DNA of 64,000 nt, from the NCBI GenBank assembly GCA_963924555.1, contig OZ004583.1, positions 1,021,001-1,085,000 of the forward strand. The letters run 5' to 3'. The notes below the pieces were generated by a model, which saw only the letters and a program-made list of their open reading frames with translations, ran no database searches and was not told the origin of the DNA. Source of the DNA: Crambe crambe (taxonomy: Eukaryota; Porifera; Demospongiae; Poecilosclerida; Crambeidae). The position numbers and the translations under genes are program-made. Shown piece by piece: positions 56,127 through 64,000 of the stretch (its first letter is position 1; each line of letters starts with the position of its first letter).

Positions 56127-57921
56127 TCACAATATGCTACACGCAACACCCAATACGTCTGACTCCACTCTCTTCTCCTGCATAAGAGCAAATTCATTAT
56201 AAGCTATAGGGGAGATGGGTGTATTATGACATTGTGGTAGACTTTGTTTGTTTTACTTGTGGGAAAGTGAATGTGTTATCCTAATGATGTGGAGTAACTG
56301 TACGTTTCCACTTAGTTCTAAGTTTGCTGTGGCAAGGTTCACCACAAGGATACAGGATAGCTACACATTTTACACCCAGAAATTCACCCTATACTATAAG
56401 GAGAGCTTTGAATAACACTGATGTAACATTTAACTCAGTAGCTATCTATCTATAAACCAAACCTGTGGAGGAAGATTGTTTGGATTCTCATTTGCAAGCT
56501 TTTTCATAGCATCTTCTGCAGATTGAGGATTGAAAAGATATTAGGCCAAGCAAACTTGATCATTAGTTTCTCGTCACCATGCACCCACATCCTTTTCCTG
56601 AACTTCCTAATTATGCAATTTATGTTATGTGAGTGCTACGGCGCAGTGTGTACAGCATGCAGCAGCAGAGTCTCTCTCTCCTCTCTCTGTGGATTGCTCA
56701 GCTGTGTGTGTAAGTCAGAGATAGTGTGTGCCATCTTAGCTACCTGCAGAATTTAGCTATGGAATCGTGATCCTAGCATTAAACCTTACCGTTTCAAGTA
56801 ACAATTGAAGCCTGCTGAAAAACAGGGCTAACTTTCTCTGAGGTCTTTGCAAAGCTATTGGTGGATCTCACCTAATTATAAGACATGTTTGGGTCTAGGT
56901 GCTTGTTGGCAAGCTGATTTTGGATGATGTCTGCAAGTTATTTGGCCGGCATGTCGAATTTAGCTGGGTATGAGGATGTTGTATATCTATTGTGGAGCTA
57001 CCTGAACTTGGATGGCCTCAACATGCTTTTGTTAATATTCACTGCTTTATATTCCCTTACTGCCGTTGTTGTAATAATTTTTGAAGTATAATGAAATAAT
57101 TACCGCCCCCCCCCCCCCCCCCCCCCCCACACACACACACATCCTGTTAAAACAAGAAACGAGTTGAGAAACCAATACTTGGTAGGCATGGGGCTAAAAT
57201 GCTCTTTTTTTGGCCTATTATTCTATTCTGCAGTGCTCTTCCAGCAGACCCATTATTCTTTTCATAGTATCCTATTATTGTATCAAAATGTCATGAAAGA
57301 GTACTTGCATAGATGTACAATTTTCTTGCTGATCCCCAAAAGGATGCTTTTAAAATAAAAAAAAATATGCACACAGCAGTATCAATTTTGTGCAAAGTCA
57401 AGATGCCAGCACTTGACAATCAGGCAAGGGCTAGGGCTAGGGCTAGGGAGGAGCGAGGTTATAGTAGCTAATAATAATAACTGCAGCCTGTTTTCTAAGC
57501 CTATTATGCTGGGATTCAAGTGAACCCCTATTATTCCCATTATTATGCTAGCATATTAGCCCCATGCCTAATACTTGGCCTTTAAATAAACTGATCAATT
57601 GTCAACAAACTTACCCACTTCCTTGATCAACTTTTCATCAGCTCCTTCCTGCTTCAGTAACACTACAAATTTCCCCAGCACTTCGAGGTCGATCCCTTCC
57701 CCTTGTATCATGCCTACAAACTTATTCATCGCCTCGGGATCATTGGTCACCTCCGAGAATATTTGAATGAATTTGCTTGCTCTTTCGAAAGGGGTTTCAA
57801 CTGTGTAAATTGCATTCCGTTGTTCCTTGGTAATCAAGCCTTTGGCGACTGCTTTATCCGTAAGGGTTGCTGTTCCATCAGTTATGTCCTCTCCCATCTG
57901 ACTTGCCATGTCTTGATCCAT
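56127..57921 (-). CDS. CaaL gene 6 (F type): helical CARD-like protein with C-terminal CSIL
   Basis: Exons 57615..57921 (or from the ATG at 57909), 56463..56515 and 56127..56177; 136 aa (132 from the inner start). Both starts have purine at -3 and G at +4. Exon 1 encodes MASQMGEDITDGTATLTDKA, GLITKEQRNAIYTVETPFER and FIQIFSEVTNDPEAMNKFVG. Exon 2 encodes DAMKKLANENPNNLPPQ. Exon 3 encodes EKRVESDVLGVACSIL, stop. The first intron is 1.1 kb. The GLITKEQ-x-x-I step followed by FERA-x-x-F is the most CARD-like of the family. Predicted cytosolic and geranylgeranylated. Confidence 0.72.
56600..57560. other. Intron 1 of CaaL gene 6: simple sequence
   Basis: Holds a poly-C/CA tract (57105-57140), a run of four gggcta units at about 57427-57449, and AT-rich DNA. 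No coding feature seen. Confidence 0.5.
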
Positions 57922-58145
57922 GATGATAATTATGATGGAGGGCACCGCCCAAATAAATGCGCATGCGCGTATATTTATCAACACATACATGCACATGCGC
58001 ATTTATTTATTAATTTTTATTAATAATAAAAAAATATTAAAATTACAGAAAACAATTGGTCTAGAATGTTGCAATGATTATCATTATCGAATATGTTTTG
58101 TTTGTGTCTATATAGGTCTGATGATGCCCTATAGGCTTCAAACCA

Positions 58146-58375
58146 TTGAAATTTGGAATTTGGAATAGCAGCTATGGGAGATGCTGTTTTAGCTCTTCTT
58201 ATTTTGTCCCAAGCACAATATACAGGTTACTTTGCCATCGAGAAAGACAGTGGAAGGGAAGCGCAGAGTATAAATCAAATGCTTACCACAAGGGGTGTAT
58301 GTAGCTTATGGATGACATAGAAAGCCTGATCATCCTAAACCAGCACTGGCATTTTGGAACCAGAGTTATTTTTAT
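58146..58375 (+). pseudogene. Detached copy of receptor exon 6
   Basis: The tract encoding QAQYTGYFAIEKDSGREAQS, then a frameshifted LPQGVYVA-like part and AFWNQS, matches exon 6 of the Ig/FN3 receptor (62277-62492). No other receptor exon is nearby and indels break the frame, so it is a partial duplication. It lies upstream of, and in the same orientation as, the parent gene. Confidence 0.75.
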
Positions 58376-58791
58376 ATCAGTTATTACATCAAAAACACTG
58401 ATGAATAGTAGTGCTAAAGTAATTTTATATCAGTTATATCAAAAACACTGATGAATAGTAGTGCTAAAGTGCTAGGCACCGCTAAATCGACACGTTAGCT
58501 ACTATCAAAAAAGACAAGGAGTAAGTACATTGAAGCTAGTAGATGGATCAAAAGCAGGCATCATTTTTGTTCTTCAATTCCTCAGTTACAGCCGAGTGTG
58601 TGTACTCAAGTGGTACATGACCTTACTTAGACTTAATTGGTTCTTTTAAAAGTTATTTGACCAATATACAAATACAGCAAAAATAAAACCATCTAATACT
58701 ATTGGGGAGTTAGGATAATATGCCAAACTATACTAGCATCTAGTTATTAGCAATGGAATGGAAAAGCCTTGAACTAATACTAACAGCAATG

Positions 58792-60521
58792 TCACAATAT
58801 GCTACATGGAACACCCACAAGGTCTGCCTGCACTCTCTTCTTCTCCTGCGCAAGAGCATACACATAATCATTATAACATCAACCATAGGGAGGTGATTAT
58901 ATTTTCTGAAATCTCACTACTTGCTTAACTAGGTGGGACAGTGGAATGTGTTTCATGATAATCTGATGTGGAGTCACTGCGTCCACTAATTGAGGGGCTT
59001 TACTCTCTTATTTATAATTATATTTAAGGTGGTGGGCCAGTAAAAAATTTAACTCGTCATTTTGTATACGATATCGAAGAAATTTAGTACTCTAGTGGAA
59101 TGATAGTGATACTGTTTATCAGCAGAGTCAAGTCAGCATGTAGTAAGCCAGTGTCAAACAACATCCACGTGAAGTTTATCGAACTTCTGGAAGTCTCATC
59201 CACACCTGAAGCAAACTACTTTTTTTTACACTGCGGGGGGCTACATAGAGATTGTATCATTATTGTTGCAAAGAGAGACCTCGATCTGGCTGTCTTTGTA
59301 GGTGTGACTTTAATTTTACCATGTGAAATTTTTTCTCTTGCCCACCACCTTAATTATTTGGTTGATACCATAAAATTAAGCAGTGTGTGCTCCCCCTTAA
59401 CATTACTGTAGACTCATCATTATAGTTGAACAGTGACACTACAACAAAGTTTACCACCCTTCAATGGGGAACCCACCCCATGCTAACCTCAATGTCCCAT
59501 ATCTTAACCCACAAATTCAGAATATTAGCTGATAATATTAACCTCTTATCAAAACAAAAAACAAAACACGCACACACACGCCTGCATCCATACATGCACG
59601 CACACACGCATGCATGCACACGGGGTATGGGTAGGGGTGCATTAGATTGTGATCATAAGCAGGGTTCTCCCCAGGATTCATCAAAGGCATAGGGGCAAGA
59701 CTGGCAAGACCATCATGAAGAATGTGTAAAAGCCAGCCACCAGTAAGGCACAGTGGCAAGATATAAGGAATAGCTGAAGGCATAGTGGCAAGACATAAGG
59801 GGGAAGAACTGAAGGCATAGTGGCAAGATATAAGGCATAGCTGAAGGCATAGTGGCAAGACATAAGGCATAGGGGGAAGAACTGAAGGCATAGTGGCAAG
59901 ATATAAGGCATAGGGGAAGAACTGAAGGCATAGGGGCCCACTATGCCTTAAGATACCTGGGGAGAACCCTGATAAGATTTTAGGTTGATTCTAAGGAGGT
60001 ATATGGTTGTGGTAGAAGCAGCACAGCAGATGGCTTCCTACCCCCTGACACACACAAGTCAGAATAATGATGAGGTCAGCTAGTTACGATGTATATATAC
60101 GGACTGTTAACCATACCTGTGGTAGTGGAGAAAGCTTCTCTGTTGCAAGCTTTTTCATAGCATCTTCTGCAGATTGAGGGATTGAGAAACTGGCCAATTG
60201 AGTATTAACAATAACAAACTTACCCACTTCCTTGATCAACTTTTCATCAGCTCCCTCCTGCTTCAGTATCGCTACGAATTTCCCCAGCACTTCAAGATCG
60301 ATCCCTTCCCCTTGTAGCATGTCCACAAACTTCTTCATTGCCTCGGGATCATTGGTCACCTCCGAGAATACTTGGATAAACTTGCTTGCTCTTTCGAACG
60401 GAGTTTCAGCTGTGTAGATTGCGTTCCGTTGTTCTTTGGTGATCAAGCCTATGGCGACTGCATTGTCTGTAAGGGTTGCTGTTCCATCAGTTATGTCCTC
60501 TCCTGTTCGCTCACTTGCCAT
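58792..60521 (-). CDS. CaaL gene 7 (F type): helical CARD-like protein with C-terminal CSIL
   Basis: Exons 60224..60521, 60117..60166 and 58792..58845; 133 aa. Exon 1 encodes MASERTGEDITDGTATLTDN, GLITKEQRNAIYTAETPFER and FIQVFSEVTNDPEAMKKFVD. Exon 2 encodes DAMKKLATEKLSPLPQ. Exon 3 encodes EKKRVQADLVGVPCSIL, stop. Intron 1 is only 57 bp and has no stop, so unspliced read-through would extend the frame. Intron 2 is 1.27 kb and carries the repeat at 59690-59950. The promoter region faces the Ig/FN3 receptor gene, 180 bp away, in divergent orientation. Confidence 0.72.
59650..59960. repeat. Tandem ~27-bp repeat in intron 2 of CaaL gene 7
   Basis: Units contain gaaggcatagtggcaagata and taaggcatag; about seven variants. 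Related, inverted sequence lies at 41590-41830, and both are bounded by a gggagaaccctgat motif. Confidence 0.75.
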
Positions 60522-60700
60522 GACTATCCTCTCAGCTCAATTTAGCCTCGTCCCCAGGCTCGAGACTGCAGTCCTGGCATGGCATGCATGGCACGCCTCA
60601 GACCCCCCCCCCCCGGCCCCCCGGACTCGACTGGCACCGCCCCCCAGAGAAATGCGCATGCTCACTAGTCTGCTCGCTAGCTCGCTCTTATCGCTTCATC

Positions 60701-63511
60701 ATGGCTGCAGTTCGATTCAGCATATTGGTCGTGGCTGCTGCCATCAGTCACTGCTCTGCGTCCAACAGTAAGAAAGCTCCTACTAGGATAAGTATAAATA
60801 CTGACTAGCTATATATCTAATATCCTCACATATCACCATTTATCCTGAATCAGTAAATACCACAGAAGGTTCAACAGTATCATTTTATTGTCATTTCATC
60901 AATGCACGACGTACTCTTTGGAGCATTAATGGAACTTTGTGGCATTCACTACCAGCAGAACAAAGGGCAACAATTAATGTAGAAAGTAGAGTTGATTTTC
61001 AGAATAATAGAATACACCATCTCCGTATGGTATCCCAGCCTTTTAATAATGATAGTAGGATACAGTGCATTGGAATATTTACTGATAATCGCGTGTACAG
61101 TGACCCAGCGATACTTCTAATACAAGGTGAGGGTTTTGTTATGAGCAGAAATGACTCATACTATTTTTTGAAATAGTGGCCAGGGGCACTCAAGCACTCA
61201 TGTTAGCCACAGCATATTTTTGAGTTATATGAACACTTCTCATAAGCACATATCCTGTCATAATTACTGCTAGCAATGTTGCCCTAGCTCCAGTGAGCAT
61301 GCACTGTAATATTTGTCATTAATTATTGTATAAAATGGTAAACAGTGTTCACTATTATTGCTAGTGACTACCACATACTAGTTAATTGTCATTATTCTTC
61401 TTAATTAAGGTAAACTACAAGAAGTGAAAAACTTAGCTGTCAGGATCGCTGCAGATCAGTCAATAGAAATTCAGTGGATTGCTCCTTTTTCACTTGCCAT
61501 TACATCACCTTATGAAGTAACATATTGTGTGGATGTGTACAACAGTACTGACCAGACACTGGAAACATCCATTTGTGGACTTAATGAGACACAGTACAGA
61601 TATGAGGCAATGTCAGATCCAAGTCCTTGTGATGGTGTGGATATCTATGTCATTCCTGTCAACATAGTGGGAAATGGTTCAAGAAGTCACATAACGGGAA
61701 CATTCTATAACAGTAAAGTTAAAATGGCAACAATGCATCATAGCTAGTATCATTTTTCAATTCCCATGTAGAACCAGATTCCTTTATGATAGCAAACTTG
61801 AATCACAATGTACTGCTCATATCTGAAAATGAAATTCTTATCAGAGTCAGAAATGTAGCTGGTGTAAGTATCAATGAATCCTCCCATACCTATGCAACTG
61901 TCATCCATACAATAGGATTCAAATACGTGTCATTATTCTATCTGCTCAAGACTATTGAGTGAAGGATTCACTACAGCATGCTACAATGCTTCGTATGATG
62001 ATGGTCGAGTATCCAGCCATTTAAACATAGAAACGAATCAAATCTATTCAATTGTGATGATGTTACATAATAGTGCAGGATCTACAGCTTCTAGTGATGA
62101 CTTAGAAATTAGTAAGTCTAAAATTAAACATAGTCACTAATGTACTGACACATTTTTCTTTTACTATCTGTGCCAGGTACATATGATGTTCAAAATATTG
62201 CTGTTAATTCCACAATGACATCGGGAACAATTGAAGTAGATTTAAAATTTTTAAGGAATTCACTAGCTAGAGGATGTCTTCTTATTTTGTTCCAAGCACA
62301 ATATACAGGTTACTTTGCCATCGAGAGAGACAGCGGAAGGGAAGTGCGGAGTATATACATCAAACGCTTACCACAAGGGGTGTATGTAGCTCATGGATAT
62401 GACATAGAAAGTAATGGTCTTCCTGATCATCCAAAACCAGCAGTCACGCACAACTTTACTCTAAGGAAAGGATCAGCATTTTGGAATCAAAGTTAGTAAA
62501 ATTATATAGATACTTCAAGATATTAATATCACTTTTTTGCCCAGTTATTACATCAAGTAGAATAACTGTTGATGGTAATGATGCTGGTGATATTTGCATA
62601 AAGTGCATGATTTCTTCAGCATCTGATTCGCTGGGATGTGTGGTGGTTTTGCATCTGGTGAATGACTTGAGTAATATTACAGTCAGGGAGGTTAATAAGA
62701 GAGTACAGCAACCTTATTGCATCCATGTCGGCAGAAGAGAGAATAGGTTTCTTGTTGCAGTCTTTGAATGGAAAAACGATGGATTTATCAGCTTTCAACC
62801 AGCAACTGTCATTGAGATCATTATTCAACCAAGTAAGTGTAGCTAAAATATCATCCAGGCAGTCCCTCCATTACTGAATTCACATTTTGCATGGTGTACT
62901 TGTAGCAGATAATAGTGTCATGTTTGGATAACCAAATAATTATTTGGGAATAGAATAGTGTATGGATATAGACTTAACTAGTAATCACACAGATCATAGT
63001 AATTATAAACACCTCTCTTTTATAATTACAGGTACTACTATCTCAGCTGTTCATATTACTCTGGGTAGGTATAATTAATAATGTGTATAGCTTATGTATA
63101 CTATTATAACAGTGTATTACTCATGCAGCTGCTGTTGGTGGATTTGTTATGATATCTTGTCTTGCAGTGATTTCACTTGCTGTAGTGATATTAATCAACT
63201 GTAAATCAAGGAAAAGAGGAGGTATGTATCATACAGCTATACAACATTTTGGGTTGACCTAAGAACAGTTATAGCTACTTGAGCTGCGATACCCTCCAAG
63301 GCAGTGAAATACTCTCTGATAATTTCATGATCTGATCAGGGTTATTAGCTTAAATGAATGACCTTCATAGCTAGTTCTGCATAATTCACTTATATTCATA
63401 GGCACTCATTGTGAAGATAATATGACAGTGAATGACAATATGGCCTATGCTGTACCTAAAGAAAACTCACATGATCCTGCAGCCAGCACTATTTATGAAA
63501 CTATTAATTGA
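60701..63511 (+). CDS. Ig/FN3 type I membrane receptor with ITSM-like cytoplasmic motif (10 exons)
   Basis: Exons: 60701..60767, 60854..61126, 61410..61712, 61772..61863, 61916..62111, 62177..62491, 62545..62832, 63032..63064, 63129..63221, 63402..63511; 1770 nt, 589 aa. Most junctions are phase 1, typical of shuffled extracellular modules. Exon 1 is a signal peptide (MAAVRFSILVVAAAISHCSA). Exon 2 looks like an Ig fold (VSFYCHF, TLWSINGTLW, RIQCIGIF). Exon 3 is an FN3-like module (LQEVKNLAVRI, YEVTYCVDVY, VIPVNIVGNGS). Exons 4-7 encode further beta-rich modules with many N-glycosylation sites. Exon 9 is a TM segment (FVMISCLAVISLAVVILI) followed by KSRKRG. The tail contains NMAYAVPKE and ends STIYETIN; TIYETI fits TxYxx(V/I). 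The 52-bp intron at 61864-61915 is inferred from a perfect gtaagt donor and frame rescue; a frameshift is the alternative. Ligand unknown. Confidence 0.82.
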
Positions 63512-63514
63512 TGG

Positions 63515-63780
63515 AATTATTTGTGTGCGTATGCAGTTAGCTATAGCTATCCCACAATCCCACAACATAATTCTCACCACTAATATTTGATACTTTTTGT
63601 ATAGCTGTATAGCCACAAGTGAATTGACACTGAATAGCTATGTCCCAAAGTTTAGATATAACAGCTGAAGTGAAAGTTCATAATACTGAAGTATAATGAC
63701 TCACTCACATATCAAACTTATAACATAATGCATACACACACATACTATAGCTCAACCCTCACTGTTATGTTATGAATCAG
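63515..63780. other. 3' region of the receptor gene
   Basis: AT-rich sequence without coding potential; presumably 3' UTR and downstream DNA. Confidence 0.4.
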
Positions 63781-63829
63781 TTTAGTCCACCATAATCACA
63801 TTTTCATCGATGTTAGCACCACCCTCCCC

Positions 63830-63905
63830 CCAACACACACACACACACACGCACGCATGCACGCATGTGCACACACACACACACACGCACACACACACAC
63901 ACACA

Positions 63906-63971
<66 letters not shown>

Positions 63972-64000
63972 CACACACGCACGCACACACACACACACAC
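63830..64000. repeat. CA microsatellite at the window end
   Basis: An almost pure (CA)n run with a few cg interruptions. The cysteine/valine-rich minus-strand frames across it are artefacts. Confidence 0.98.

Noticed and set aside
59538..59941. Minus-strand frames rich in Met-Pro-Leu-Cys
   Set aside because: They translate the ~27-bp tandem repeat in the intron of CaaL gene 7.
63782..64000. Cysteine/valine repeat frames
   Set aside because: Antisense translation of the CA microsatellite.
1..64000. tRNA or rRNA genes
   Set aside because: No cloverleaf with a GGTTCRA-type T-loop or rRNA-like sequence was noticed by eye; a tRNAscan run was not possible.

Overview
This is a eukaryotic, intron-rich, AT-rich window. 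It has short introns (many 50-120 bp), GT-AG splice sites, TATA boxes, many short inverted-repeat elements and no prokaryotic operon layout. The gene content is animal: fibrinogen-related domain (FReD) lectin-like proteins, RING/TRAF zinc fingers, SEC13, RRP9, an Ig/FN3 receptor and a secreted multicopper oxidase. Compact genes, a large FReD array and TRAF-type zinc fingers together suggest an early-branching metazoan, most likely a demosponge. That assignment is inference; no database was searched.

Layout. (1) 1-34,100: a tandem array of FReD genes, all on the minus strand. Each gene has exon 1 (51-53 codons, signal peptide plus a stalk ending DCCQ) and exon 2 (the complete fibrinogen domain), joined by one phase-0 intron and usually preceded by a TATA box. 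I count eight intact secreted copies, at least eight broken copies and many orphan exon fragments, separated by duplicated intergenic segments and small transposable elements. (2) 16,218-18,382, inside the array: a chimera in which RING, TRAF-type zinc-finger, coiled-coil and transmembrane exons splice in frame into a FReD exon. It is predicted to be a membrane receptor with an intracellular ubiquitin-ligase-like end and an extracellular fibrinogen head. (3) 24,400-28,000: a FReD-free island of mobile-element debris. (4) 34,600-41,050: two housekeeping WD40 genes, sec13 (minus, 12 exons) and rrp9 (plus, 14 exons), divergent from a shared ~225 bp promoter. (5) 41,941-44,331: an intronless secreted multicopper oxidase (minus). 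(6) 46,000-60,530: a family of small three-exon genes on the minus strand (five apparently complete, one of uncertain 3' end, one pseudogene, two relics). They encode ~132-136 aa helical proteins whose first exon looks CARD/death-fold-like and whose last exon always ends in a C-x-I-L prenylation box. (7) 60,701-63,511: a plus-strand Ig/FN3 type I membrane receptor with an ITSM-like tyrosine motif in its tail. The window ends in a CA microsatellite.

How it may fit together (inference): secreted and membrane-bound fibrinogen lectins, a RING/TRAF-coupled FReD receptor, prenylated CARD-like small proteins and an ITSM-tailed Ig receptor within 64 kb look like a fast-evolving recognition/innate-immunity neighbourhood interrupted by conserved housekeeping genes. 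The two observations most likely to be undescribed are the RING-TRAF-TM-FReD fusion and the CARD-like CaaL family. Splice sites were read by eye from consensus and reading-frame continuity; no transcript evidence was available.
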